Source: Apophysomyces variabilis
Lineage: Eukaryota > Mucoromycota > Mucoromycetes > Mucorales > Mucoraceae
Assembly: GCA_002749535.1 (NCBI GenBank)
Contig: MZZL01000394.1
Location: 372,001-436,000, forward strand
Direction of reading: 5' to 3'
DNA: 64,000 bases
Below are positions 23,795-34,470 of this stretch, one piece after another. Below the pieces are notes generated by a model. That model had not been told where the DNA came from. It did no database searches and saw nothing but the letters and a program-made list of their open reading frames with translations. The translations under genes were made by a program, and so were the position numbers. The stretch's first letter is position 1. Each line of letters begins with the position of its first letter.

Positions 23795-24074
23795 AACTTC
23801 TTAAATAAAGTTCTTATGCATAGCCTCTCTTTATTTTATATAACGTTGTTAGTTAGACTATTATATAGATTAGCATGTAAATGTTTTATACTTTGTATAG
23901 CCTGTTAATGTCTCCAGCACTTTATTAGTTGTTTGGATGCTACCTGTGCTTTATTCCTCTGCTATTTCTTGATATTCTTACTGGCTTATATATCAAGTGG
24001 CGTCCACTTTATCATAATGGCGCTCAAATAATTTGGGGGAGGAGTGCCTGAGGGGAGTGCCCAAGGCAAATCCT
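23795..24074 (-). repeat. MULE right terminal inverted repeat
   Basis: This is the inverse of the left repeat, ending GGCAAATCCT at 24074 next to the target duplication CTATTGTAA. Confidence 0.9.
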
Positions 24075-24241
24075 CTATTGTAAAGCTGCTATCGTAGTAA
24101 TGGCGTAGTAAACTTCCTGTTTTGAAGTAGAAGGAAAAAAAGAAGATCGTACAAGTGCTATGGTAGAAAGCTATATAATCAGAAAGCATTAACCGACAAG
24201 AAAAGCATTATCTCTCTGTTATCTTTTTTCTTACCTAACAC

Positions 24242-26513
24242 AATGCAATATTCGTTTGCTGAAAGCTCAACCAATGCTCAACGTCAAGCTTCTGAATTGA
24301 CTGATGTAAGTAATATACCTTCTTAGCCATATCTAATTGTATACAGGATATGTTGTCCACTATGGTGACAGAAATTGAGGACGCTGGATCAGATGCTGAA
24401 CTTTCAAGACAAGAGTCATATATGTCGATTGAAGCAAACGTTGATGACAGTTCATCATCTGCCCCACCAAACAAGAAGCAAAGGACTCCAACCAGCTGGA
24501 TCTTTGTAAACAATTGGGCAACCTGGCAAAAAGTTGGAGGTGTTAACAAGATCGTTTGCAACTACATTAGTCGTTTTGGCAGTCGTTGTAACCATGAGTT
24601 TGCCAGTGGTGATGGATCTACTGGCAATGTAATCAGACATCTTTTATCCAAGCATAAAATTTCCAAGGATTCTCCTGCTGCTAGTGCTGATTCTATTCCT
24701 CTTTTCAATGGACCTCTCAATATATACTTTACCAACGCTGATAGAATGGTCCAAAAATCAATTTTCAGCAAAGAAAAGTTTCAGCAAATCCTTGTTGCTG
24801 ATATGATATCTACCGCCTCTCCATACACGTCTGTTTCCTGTCAAACGTTGTAAGAACTCCTTTATCTCGCTCATAGCGCTCCTGATCTTGCCAGCCTAAA
24901 ACTTCCTAGTGCATCTACTATCAAACGTGATCACCAGAAATACTATGAACAGTATCAGCAACAAATAACCAATCTTCTGAAGGATCAGCCTTACATGTCA
25001 TACACGGTTGACGGTTGGACAAGTGATCTTAGAGATGCATTCTTTAGGATAACAGCACACTGGATTGATTCAAACTGGAAGCAACAATCGATCGTTATCG
25101 GATTTGAACCTCTCAACGGCCCTCATTCTGGATCAAACATGGCTCAGACAATCATGATGGTGTTAGCTAAATTTGATCTTACCTCAAAACCGTTTTTCAT
25201 AACAACAGACAATGCATCCAGCATGATCGCAATGGCAAGAGAATTGGAAACGTTAGTTGGAAGTGGCATCTTCAAGGCAGATGAAAATCGCATCTCTTGT
25301 ATTGGATATATTATCAATTTGGCAGCACAATCAGTTATAAAAGATGGATTGCTAGCAGAGGCCAATGATGATTTGAATGGTGTTCAAACTGTTGATGGAA
25401 ATGAGAATACTATTAGCAATTCTGTTGGTAAGCATTACTGTTACAAAAATACATACCAATAGTAACTGAACTTATCTTGTAGGTAACATTATCCAACGTC
25501 TTCATCATAGTATCATCAAGATTAGATCTTCACTACAAAGAAGAGAAATGTACAAACGGTATTGTACTGCCAACAGTCTAGCAAGCAAAGAATTGATCAT
25601 GGATATCAAGACACGCTGGAACTCTACCTTTATGATGCTCCAAAGAGCACATGAGCAGCAAAAAGCATATAACGATGTTTGGCAAACCTCAAGTGAAGTG
25701 TCCGCTTATGGACTTTCTTCAGAAGATTGGCAGTGCATTGAAGAAGTTCAGAATCTACTTTCTGGCTTTGATACGTTTACTTCAGAACTCTCAGGTGCAT
25801 TGTATCCAACGATAAACAGTACTATACCTGTGTATAACTGGTTGTTCGACCATATGGAAAAATACAAAGAAGAAAAAATGGCGGTAAGAAATACAAGTTC
25901 AAAAGTACTATCACAAACACTTACTAACTTTTACATTTGTTAGACGTTCCCAACTATTGCTCTTGCTGCTGACTTTGCTCATTCCAAGTTGAAGGAATAT
26001 TACAGTAGAAGTACTGCACCGGTCTACTCCATTGCAACAGCTCTTGATCCACGCGCAAAGTACTAATGGTAGAGTGACATTGAATGGCCAACGGAATGGA
26101 TCGTGCAATCAAAGCATGCGGTGCAAGTGGTTTGGGAAGAAGCTTTTCGTCCAAAGCTTAATGTGCCATCAAACGAAATGCCGTAAAAGAAGATTCAATT
26201 GTTCAAGCCAAAGGCGCCCAGCAATCAGTTGAGTGAGTACATTGCAGAAGGGACGTTCGCAGAATCAATGCAAGCACTGGAGTACTGGAAGAGTCATAGC
26301 ACGCAGTGGAAAGAGTTGTCTGAAATGGCGTTATGATACCTAGCAGTGCCGGCAACATCAGTACCATCAGAACGATGCTTTTCACGAGCAAAGTTTTTTA
26401 TACCATTTGAATGCAATCGTTTGTTGCAGGAATCACTTCAGCAATTAGTGTTGGTTAACTCTTGGCAAAAGGCGTTAAATGGCCAAGAAAAAAGTTTTTG
26501 TGAAGAAAAATAA
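24242..26513 (+). pseudogene. hAT transposase of element A2 (BED finger), inactivated
   Basis: The start at 24242 is followed by a short first exon ending at a GTAAGT donor (24304) with acceptor TACAG near 24345, the same layout as A1. A BED finger lies at about 24495-24655 (TSWIFVNNW, VCNY...RCNHEF, HLLSKHK). The core has YTVDGWTSDL (about 25005) and FFITTDNASSM (about 25195-25225). The C-terminal dimerisation domain includes LEYWKSHSTQWKEL and VPATSVPSERCFSRAKF (26277-26394). Introns are likely at 25426-25483 and 25884-25944. Stops include TAA at 24851, TAA and TAG near 26063-26071 where Q and W are expected, and TGA at about 26334. All are explained by C-to-T or G-to-A change. Confidence 0.88.
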
Positions 26514-26985
26514 AACAAGAAAGCTTTTTACAGTCCCCAAAAAATTCTGTCCCCTTTGCTTTTATTTTTACTTTGACACCTTTCTCTCTTATACCTTGCT
26601 TTAAAACCTTTGTCAGAAAATAAATACACTTCTTTTACTTTGACCATCCTTTCAATAGATGCCATTGCACCATTATGACATCATACCATCATATGACATT
26701 ACCACTTTAATTCACAAAAAAAATTCCCTTCTTTTTTCTTTACTTGTTTCTGCTATATTTTGCAAGGCTACAAATAAACTATTGCTGCGTTTTACAACGT
26801 ACTTTTTATCACACAAACGTCAAAGTGCTTAACCATATTCATATCCTTAAATACTATTGGTTGACCCATACCCGACCTGTCAACCCGCCTCATATAAACA
26901 GGTTGGATACGGGTTATCCGTTTATAAACGGATTGGATATGGGTTAACCTTCAACCCAACCCGACCTAACCCATGAAGATCCCTA
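26514..26985. other. Right non-coding arm of hAT A2
   Basis: This is the AT-rich 3' flank of the transposase. It is followed from about 26860 by inverted copies of an ACCCGACCTG/CGGGTTATCCG motif and the terminal GATCCCTA. No gene is seen. Confidence 0.6.
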
Positions 26986-28100
26986 TTTGTGCGTGAAGGG
27001 ACTCCCTTTAATCCTGACGCGCCTGCTCTTTTAAATCACTTGATACTACAGAATTCTTGTGATGGATATGGTTGCTGGACAATGGTGGCAACGAGCAGTT
27101 TCTGGCAATGTGTCCTTGTCCTCTACAGTTGTAACATGTAAGGAATGAAGAGCCGCGGTCATTGTATTTCTTATAAGACTGCTATCTACCTGAACAAGGA
27201 GCTTTTTAATACTGGTCTTGGAATGGTTTCTTAGCAAACCCATTCAACTTATATGGCATGTTGATAATATCCAGATCCATCAGCGTTGGGCTTCCATAGT
27301 CTTGATTAGTTGCAACATATCCGGAATTCCTTCCCATTATACACTCTTAAAGGTCTTGTAACCCTTGAGCACATTCGTAGGCAGATTCAAAAGCTTCAAT
27401 GGCGTTGTATGCTTTGGTCAGAGTTTTTGGTCGGCTTAGCAATACTTGTAATCTAGCCTGATATTGGAGTCCCTTTACAAACTGATGTGTGGTATCGTCT
27501 TCATACATATCAGGTAATTCCAACATAATGTTCCTGAAGGCCACAATATAGTCGCAGATTGTGCCTGTTTGTTGAAGTGTCTGTAGTCATTGGCGAGCCA
27601 ATACAGAAGAATTGCTTGGCTTGAATTTTCTTTGAAAGACCTCTTTGAATTTGCGCCAATCTTGGGGAACCTTGTTCTGCCCCGTGGTCTCATTGATCAT
27701 TATTTCTAGATGGCGCCACCATGTGGCTGCGGCGTCTCAGAGCAGAGTTGAGGCGAATAGAATTCGTTGCTCATCACTCAGCCTGGTCAAGTCTCCATAT
27801 TTGTCAAGTGTGTGTAACCAAGCCTCAATTGCAGCTGGTGCTCTCTCACCCCAAAATACTTCTGGTCATACTAGCTTGACAATTTGAGGTAGTAATCTGG
27901 TCGATCTTCGGGTAATGGTAGTTTCTTCTTGTAAGGCTTTTATTTCTTCCTGTTGGGCGCGTATTTGCTCTAACATCGCTTGCATTGTAGACAGAATGTC
28001 TTGCTGACCCATCTCTTCTAGCTTGTATACTTCTTGAAATCTCTTGCTTAATTTCCTTGCTCTTTCACGCAATGCTCTTTAAAGTTTTATCTGTATGTCT
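26986..28100 (-). pseudogene. Gypsy G3 gag
   Basis: Minus-strand blocks read RERARKLSKRFQEV with a glutamine-rich coiled segment (QEEIKALQEE), EAWLHTLDKYGDL, DAAATWWRHLE, IVAFRNIMLELPDMYEDDTTHQFVKGL and a complete knuckle CYNCRGQGHIARNC at about 27135-27095. It is related to G4 gag. Stops near 27865, 27780, 27590 and 27345 inactivate it. The heptamer T TTA AAA lies at 27035-27029 (minus strand). Confidence 0.85.
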
Positions 28101-28135
28101 TGTTGGTGAATGAACTTGTCATCAGCTACTAATTG

Positions 28136-28453
28136 TCGTCGCTGTAGTCTGAGCTGGAAATCCAATGGCCAGGTAAAGATGGAACAATAGTAGAAGACAA
28201 TAAAATAAGATAAAATGGAAGATGTTCTTTATTCTTTGTAATGTATCCAATATTTATATCTTTTTGATTCTGGATAAATTATGTAATCACTACAGTAATA
28301 AGATGCAAAAGGGAAATAGCTGAGATTATTATATTAAAGATTGATGATCAAAGAAGACTTGTAGTTCTTGTCATTTATAGATGATGGCCAAGCGTAAAAG
28401 GTGATTACCAAATCCGGTCCTTAACCATGATTGGTCTAATGATTTTTGCTACA
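28136..28453 (-). repeat. G3 5' LTR
   Basis: On the minus strand this begins TGTAGCAAAAATC and ends GCGACGACA, followed inward by ATTAGTAGCTGAT. Its identity as an LTR rests on the TG..CA ends and on its position before the primer site and gag. The partner LTR is missing. Confidence 0.7.
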
Positions 28454-28671
28454 TGTCGTCGTCCAAATCTGTGCTGGTAGTCCAAGAGCCAGATAAGGGT
28501 GAGATTTAGGGTAGAAGGATCCCTTCTTTTATTTTTGTGTGTCCCTGCTAATTTATAGTTAAATAAAAATTTTACATTGATAAAGCTGAATGGTGCTATT
28601 TCAGTAGGGCCAGTCCTGACCCTGACCTCTCCATTGATAAGCTGTCACTTGTTCTAGCTTAAACTATGACA
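28454..28671 (-). repeat. G4 3' LTR
   Basis: This LTR starts TGTCGTCGTCC and ends ACTATGACA on the plus strand, and is 218 bp like its partner. It is preceded on the minus strand by the polypurine tract at 28672-28686. It abuts the G3 LTR without any spacer. Confidence 0.93.
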
Positions 28672-28679
28672 TTATCCCC

Positions 28680-29940
28680 CTCTTAAAGTCTTGTTCGTCC
28701 TCAAACAATACTATGTATGCTTCTATCAGAAGACATGCACGATCTTCAGCATGAGCTGAAGCTGGGTCATACCAGGGAGATGTTATTGGTGAGCTTGAAT
28801 GGATTGGTCATAAACGGTCCATATGAACCCAGGAGCTGTATTGTTTCCCAGTGGTGTCAACGAGCTGATAAATATCTGAATTGTGATTGGTAGCGATAAT
28901 TGTATATGGACCTTTCCAATTGTATTCCAATCCTAGCTTGTTTTCATAGCGCATCAAGACCTGGTCGCCCACTGTAAATACCTGGTGTTTCATAATGGCA
29001 TCCCAAGTAACTTTGTCTTTCTAAGCGTTTAAGCGTAGCTTTTCCTCAGCTTGTGCTCTTGCCTCGTGCAGGCGTAAAAGGGAAGGTTTACGAAACTTAG
29101 CCAAAGACATGGTGTCATCAGAAGTCTCCACAGAGATAAAAGGATGTAGGATGTCACCAGGCAGCTTAGGTTCTTGACCGTAAACTATATAAAATGGACT
29201 TACACCTGTAGTTCGATGTTTTCAGATATGACAAGCAAAAAGCACCAGGTCCAGAAATTCATCCCAATGGGATATAGCACCATTGATATACTTGCGCAGC
29301 ATTTGTTTAATGATACTGTTGGTATGCTTGCATTTACCATTTGAGCGGGGGTGGAAGGCAGAGGTGAACTGATGATGTAGTTTGATGTGGCCAAGATAAG
29401 TACCAAGAACCTTGGACATAAAATTGGGACCACGATCAGTGACAATTTTGTTGGGGCATCCAAAACGCATAAGAATCTTGTCATAAATGAAGTCAGATAT
29501 AGTGGATCCAGTAGCATCAGGAAGGGCACAAGCCACCATCCAGTTAGTCATATAATCGACTGCCACTAAGAGCCAACGATTTCCATCCAGTGTGCTAGGC
29601 AGTTCACTGATGAAATCGAGGTGCCAACGTGAAAATGCAGGAGGGACATCAAGGGGCTTCATTGGTGCATGGTGTGTTTTTCAGTTAGCAGGGGCGGCTA
29701 ATTGACATTTGGGGCAGTCTCAGATCTATTCTTCAATATCAGTTTTCATGTTTGGCCACCACCAACGTTTTTATATAATGTTGTACATGGTGAGATTACC
29801 AGCATGACCGGCCATAGCATGATAGTAGTGGACAATTTCCACTCATCTACTGAACAGTGCAAACTGAATTTCATGTATGGAATCGCCTGTTTTAACTAGT
29901 TGGAAAACTTGCCTGGAGCGAACAATGAATTGCTGATGGT
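28680..29940 (-). pseudogene. Gypsy G4 integrase
   Basis: The zinc-binding H..H..C..C part is at about 29830-29695 (HAMAGHAGN...CPKCQLA) with stops inside. The core (29662-29222) has RWHLDFIS (first Asp) and IVTDRGPNF (second Asp). NGKCKHTN has Lys where the catalytic Glu stands in the G5 copy (NGKCEQTN), a G-to-A change. After KHRTTGVSPF a C-terminal block at 28993-28808 (VGDQVLMRYENKLG, GPYTIIATN, WVHMDRLRP) matches the GPY/F-type module. Integrase would insert the element cDNA into the genome. The E-to-K change and the stops indicate it is inactive. Confidence 0.9.
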
Positions 29941-29971
29941 GTTTTCTAAGAAGATCACTGTAAGTGGTAGG

Positions 29972-30869
29972 CTAAGATGTTTCTGGATGTCCATACAATT
30001 TGGGCCAATCTGAGTCCTGTAATGACTTCACAGCATATAAGTAATCAGGTTCCAGAGAGTCTTCTGTAGAATCACAATCTGCTCCATCACGTCTAGAGAG
30101 TAGATCGGCAGCACCATTATCATGACCTGGTTTGTACTGTATGTCTAGATCATACAATTCTATTTCTGCGATCCATCGTGTGAGTCGAGGGGTAGATTTC
30201 ATTTGCAGGCAGAAATACTTAAGGGGATGATGATTGGTATATACCATGTAGGGTTGACCTTGAATAAAACACCTCCAAGTTTGAAGAGCGTGCAAAATTC
30301 CAAGCAATTCCCATTCTTGAGTTGGGTAATTGCGCTCAGCTGATGAGAGCTTCTTTGATTCAAATGCAATAGGCTGATATAATCTAGTAGGCCCTTCTTG
30401 TAATAAGACAGCGCCTACCCCAAAATCCGATGCATCTGTTTCAATTACATATGGTGAGTTTGGGTTGGGCAGCAACAAAACTGGTGCATCCACCATATGG
30501 CGCTTGAGTTCCTCGAAGGCAGCCTGACATTCTGTTGTCCATATTATGGCACGTTGTTTGGCACCAGTGCCTTTTGTCAGGTCTATTAGGGATGCTGCAA
30601 TACTAGAAAAATCTCAGATAAAACGCTGATAATGCGATCCTAATCTAACAAATTGGCGCACTTCTTAGACGTTGGTAGGCACTGGCCAGTTATGAATTGC
30701 TCAAATCTTTTCATCTGATAGTTGTATTCCTTCAGCAGAGATCTTGTACCCCATAAATTCCAGCTGAGTCTGGTTGAACTCACATTTTTTTAGATTGGCG
30801 ATTAGTTTAGCTGCTCTCAATCGTTCCAATACCTCATGGATGTGCGCGTAGTGTTTGTCCTGTGTTTTA
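29972..30869 (-). pseudogene. Gypsy G4 RNase H and reverse transcriptase C-terminal part
   Basis: From 30869 down, the sequence continues the reverse transcriptase interrupted at 34471: [32 protein letters not shown]. It then passes stops near 30703-30620 and enters RNase H at 30496 (YVIETDASDFGVGAVLLQ, FESKKLSSAERNYPTQE, YTNHHPLKYF, DLLSRRDGA). It joins in register with the upstream part when hAT B2 and one copy of CTAAAGAT are ignored. The segment 29940-29972 links to integrase. Confidence 0.9.
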
Positions 30870-31097
30870 CTAAAGATTAGGGCTTGTAACTGGGCCGGGA
30901 TGACCCGGGACCCGGCCCATATATTACCGGACCGCCGGGCATCGGTCCAAGAAGTGGCCCAGATATGGTGGCCCAGCGGGTCACGGGTTGACATAGTGGC
31001 CCAGCCCAGTTATGGCCCGCCCAATTAGGGCCCGACCAGTTTATGGCCCGCTTAACTACCTAATAAATGCAGCCCACCCGACTACCCAATTATCTAC

Positions 31098-31205
31098 CCG
31101 TTTGCCCGTTTGCCCGTTTGCCCCATTTGCCCGTTTGCCCGTTTGCCCGTTTGCCCGTTTGCCCGTTTGCCCGTTTGCCCGTTTGCCCGTTTGCCCGTTT
31201 GCCCA
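31098..31205 (+). repeat. TTTGCCCG octamer tandem array in hAT B2
   Basis: About a dozen near-perfect copies of the 8-bp unit TTTGCCCG, with one variant copy (TTTGCCCC), lie 220 bp inside the left terminus. The whole interval 30878-31530 is otherwise non-coding GGCCCA-rich terminus and T-rich leader. Confidence 0.95.
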
Positions 31206-31530
31206 TTTATCTATATAGAGGCTGTTAGTAAACAAACATTTAAGCTAAATCAGTATAAGCGTACCTTGTGACTGTGAGAAAATTTTTACTTATATATGGC
31301 GTTTCGCTCTGGTTTCTCTTACCATCATCCTTTATCTTCTCGTTTTCCTCTGCAAGTATTGGTGAAGACACAGTAGTCTTTTCCTTTTTTCTTTTCTTTG
31401 CTTTCAGGTTACAGCAAAGATACAGTGGTCTTTCTCTTCTTTCTTTTCATTTTCTTTTTATATTCATTTTGGTTTTAGTTTTCTTTTTTTTTCTCTCTCT
31501 CTTCACTTTTCCTTGAACGTAACTGCTAAG

Positions 31531-33968
31531 ATGTCATTTGATGAAGTCAGTTCAACAAACGATGCGGCCTCATTAAAAAGACATGCAAGCACTCTAACTG
31601 ATGACATGCACAACACTACTCTTTCTGAATCCTCTACGTCAACAAGCGCTGCAAAAAGACAAAGACAAACAACAAGCATTGTCTGGAAGTTTTTTAGAAA
31701 AGCTGAATGGACAAATGAAACCAAACGTGCCAAATGCATTTTATGTGAGAGGTATACTTACAATTACTAGCATGCTCTTGGGTTCTTACAAAAGCAATTA
31801 GCAAAAACAAAGATTTCTTCGTCAAGTGTCACGATGGCAGTACAAAACAATCACTACTACATTTACAAACAAAGCATTATAGCGAGTATAGTGTTGCGAA
31901 GGGAGAGCCTGTGAAAGGCCTTGACAAGTACTTTGGCAGGTAGGTTGGATTGCAGATAGGTTTAATAATAGACTTACCAGTTTTTATATTAGTTCACTAC
32001 AAAGACCATTTGACCAAAATGACTTCCGTAAAAAGCTTGCTGAGTGGGTCGTTGCCAATGACCAGCCGTTCTCTGAGGTTGAATCTGTACACTTCCGTAA
32101 TCTTGTTCAAACGTTGCAACCTGCTGCTGCTATTGTCTCTGGGAAAACTATTCGTAACGACATTATTCAGAACTTTGAGGAAGGTCGGGCGCTGTTGAAA
32201 AAGAGACTGAATGTAAGTTTATTTCTTTTAATGAGCCATAGTATTAAATTTCATCTAGGATCTGGATGCAAAAATATCAATCACGCTTGATGTCTGGACC
32301 TCACCAAACTATCATTCTTTTCTGGGAGTAACAGGTCACTTTGTCAACGAAAACTGGGAACTTCAGGACGTCTTGCTGGATTTTATTCCAATGGTTGGCG
32401 CACATACGGGTGAAAATTTGGCGAAAGTATTCATGGACTCGATGCATGACTTGAATATTGCTACAAAGGTAAATTGATATTAAGTACAATATCGTTTCTA
32501 AAAACATTGTAGATCCTGGCTATCACTACTGACAATGCCACCAACAATGATACGATGATGATGGTCCTTGAAGAACAATGGGAAAAGCTCGGTGTACAGT
32601 TCAATGCAGCAAATCAACATAACCGTTGTATTGCGCATATAATAAACCTTGGCGTGCAAGATGCTCTGAAAACATTGAATGTACTACCAACAGCTGAAGA
32701 TGAAGATGAACCTGCAATTTTCCTTAGACTTGGTGGTATCGGAGATACAGTTCAAAAGGTAAATTTCGTCTTTATTCAGCTTAAATTATAGTAACAAGTT
32801 CACATTATAGCTTCGGTCTTTGATTCGATCTATCCACATGTCAGTTAAACGTCGTGAACAACTTCAAACCTACATCAACACCACGGAAAACTGTCCGTCT
32901 ATCCAACCAACACTTGACTGCAGAACACGATGGAACTCTACCACAGATATGATCGACAATGCAATCAAATTGAGAATTCCGTTGATGCTTTTAGTGGCTG
33001 CCGATAGAAAGGCGATGAGTATGTTTGAACTAAGTGATCATGAATGGGACCTGTTGTCTGAATTTTTAAACTTATTTTCTGTAAGTATATTATATGTCTT
33101 CATGGTTATTGCTTACTTATTTTGTTCTGTAAAAGATTTTTCGAACAACGACGTCGTTTTTGTCTGCATCAAAATATCCAACGATCAGTGCCGTCATCCC
33201 TGCCTATAATCTCATGATGGATAAGCTGGACAGATATACATCATCTTCACACGAACTTGCTACTGCCGCTGAAACATGCTTTCAAAAACTAAGAAAATAC
33301 TATTGCAAAACCGACCTTTCACCAATCTGTTCTGTCGCTACAAGTAGGTTAAAACTATTTGACTTTTCCGATGACTTGTATGTTTACTCTGTATATTAGT
33401 TCTTGATCCACGATTGAAAACTGATTACTATCGAAAACATGAATGGGGTGATGAATGGATCGATTTCTGCAAAGAAAAATGCCAAGAAGTGTATGATGTT
33501 TACAAGCCTTTCATCTTGTATGACGATGAAGAACTGATGACAGCACCAAGTGAAGGCTTACATGAGGCAAATACCAGCACCGATGCTGATCTTGATGAGT
33601 TTTTTGAACATATGTACGGCGACGTCAACAGCACAGCACTAAAGAAGAAAAGTAAAGCAACTGAACTTGATGACTACTTGGAAAAAGGCAAAGAAAGAAC
33701 AAGCGATCCATTGTTGTGGTGGCGTGACAGACAAGCAGTATATCCAGTACTCTCTCGGATTGCTCGTGACTTTTTGGCAATTCCAGGTATCATTGATATC
33801 AATAGTTACCAAAATTATATTGACTTTAGAATAGGCTCCAGTGCACCAATTGAACGTGTCTTTTCTAGCGGAAGGAATCTCATCTCACAAAGCCGATCGT
33901 CACTGAATGTTGAGACCATTCGAGCATGCATGCTAGAGAAACACCGAATTCGCACTCAATTGCACTAA
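31531..33968 (+). CDS. hAT transposase B2, intact (BED finger, hAT core, C-terminal dimerisation domain)
   Basis: Start ATG at 31531 (MSFDEVSST). Eight short GT..AG introns are inferred at about 31752-31801, 31940-31992, 32213-32258, 32469-32512, 32759-32810, 33081-33135, 33344-33399 and 33787-33834. The last has no stop and could be read through, but removing it restores AIPGSSAPIERVFS. The joined exons contain no stop before TAA at 33966. The BED finger spans exons 1-2 (SIVWKFFRKAEW, CILC, then HLQTKHY). The RNase H-like core has TLDVWTS (about 32287) and ITTDNATNN (about 32523). The hAT dimerisation region has LLWWRDRQ...YPVLSRIARDFLAIPG...SSAPIERVFSSGRNL. The protein would bind the element ends and cut and paste them. 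It is the best candidate for a still-functional transposase here. Confidence 0.92.
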
Positions 33969-34462
33969 TTGCTTTACACTTTAATCTGGTCACTGTGTTT
34001 TTTGTCATTGCTTTTTTTTTTAATTCTTACTGTCAGTTTCTTTATTTCGTTTTATTGCTTAGCTTTTTGCAACCAATTTTTTTTATTCACTAAAGGCTCT
34101 TTATATACTTAACTATACTTGTTACAAATAAATGCAATTGCATTTCACATCACTTAACTTGCGTTTGTTATGACGTTGCAATGACATGCATTACGAATCA
34201 GTTATTTAACATTGGGATCAATGTTTGAAATCAATTGAGCAATAAGTTTTGTCGGGAATTGGGTCAAGCATCGCTTTAGTTGACTGGGCTTTGGGCCAAG
34301 GTTGGGCCCAACTATAATGGCCCAGCGGGTCATGGGTCTATACTTTGACCCAGCCCAGTGGGCCATGGGCCAATATACTGACCCGGCCCACTTAGACCCG
34401 CCCACTTAAGGCCCATCTCAATTAAGGCCCACCCATTTATGACCCGCCCATTTCAAGCTCTA
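33969..34462. other. Right non-coding arm of hAT B2
   Basis: A T-rich 3' flank is followed, from about 34255, by the GGCCCA/GGGTC-rich terminus ending TTTCAAGCTCTA. There is no gene. Confidence 0.7.
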
Positions 34463-34470
34463 CTAAAGAT

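Larger units (their letters stand above)
18734..24074 (+). mobile_element. Mutator-like element with OTU-type protease (5.3 kb)
   Basis: The element has long terminal inverted repeats: left GGGATTTGCCTCGGGCACTC from 18734, right its inverse ending at 24074. The match extends for roughly 280 bp on each side. An exact 9-bp target duplication CTATTGTAA (18725-18733 and 24075-24083) is diagnostic for Mutator-like elements. It carries a MULE transposase with SWIM finger and an OTU-like protease domain. It inserted into the left arm of hAT A2, so it is younger than A2. Confidence 0.96.
17813..26985 (+). mobile_element. hAT element A2, containing a MULE
   Basis: The termini are TAGGGATC (17813-17820) and GATCCCTA (26978-26985). 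Subterminal sequences also mirror each other: CATGACCTGTCAACCTGACCC-like motifs just inside the left end and their inverse just inside the right. After removing the 5.3-kb MULE the element is about 3.8 kb, with a BED-type hAT transposase at 24242-26513. The 8-bp flanks (ggcaggag and tttgtgcg) do not match. The element lies exactly between two truncated gypsy copies of opposite orientation (G2 and G3). Confidence 0.8.
26986..28453 (-). mobile_element. Gypsy G3, truncated (LTR-gag only)
   Basis: This is a minus-strand gypsy copy. The 5' LTR occupies 28136-28453, the primer-binding-type site ATTAGTAGCTGATGAC follows on its inner side, and gag runs down to 26986. There the hAT A2 end interrupts it just after the gag-pol frameshift site. 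The 5' LTR directly abuts the G4 3' LTR at 28454. Confidence 0.85.
30878..34462 (+). mobile_element. hAT element B2, apparently intact (3.6 kb)
   Basis: The termini are TAGGGCTTGTAACTGGGC (30878 on) and the inverse of TAGAGCTTGAAATGGGC (ending 34462). An exact 8-bp target duplication CTAAAGAT lies at 30870-30877 and 34463-34470. Subterminal regions are rich in GGCCCA/TGGGCC with many CpG sites. The transposase gene is open in every exon. The insertion interrupts G4 pol just after YLDDILIFS. B1 and the MITE at 63637-63897 share the terminal motif family. Confidence 0.96.

Noticed and set aside
17812..26993. An 8-bp target duplication for hAT A2
   Set aside because: The flanking octamers ggcaggag and tttgtgcg do not match at any small offset I tried.
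31012..31218. Open frame rich in CPFARLPV repeats
   Set aside because: It is a by-product of the TTTGCCCG octamer array in the hAT B2 arm, with no gene context.
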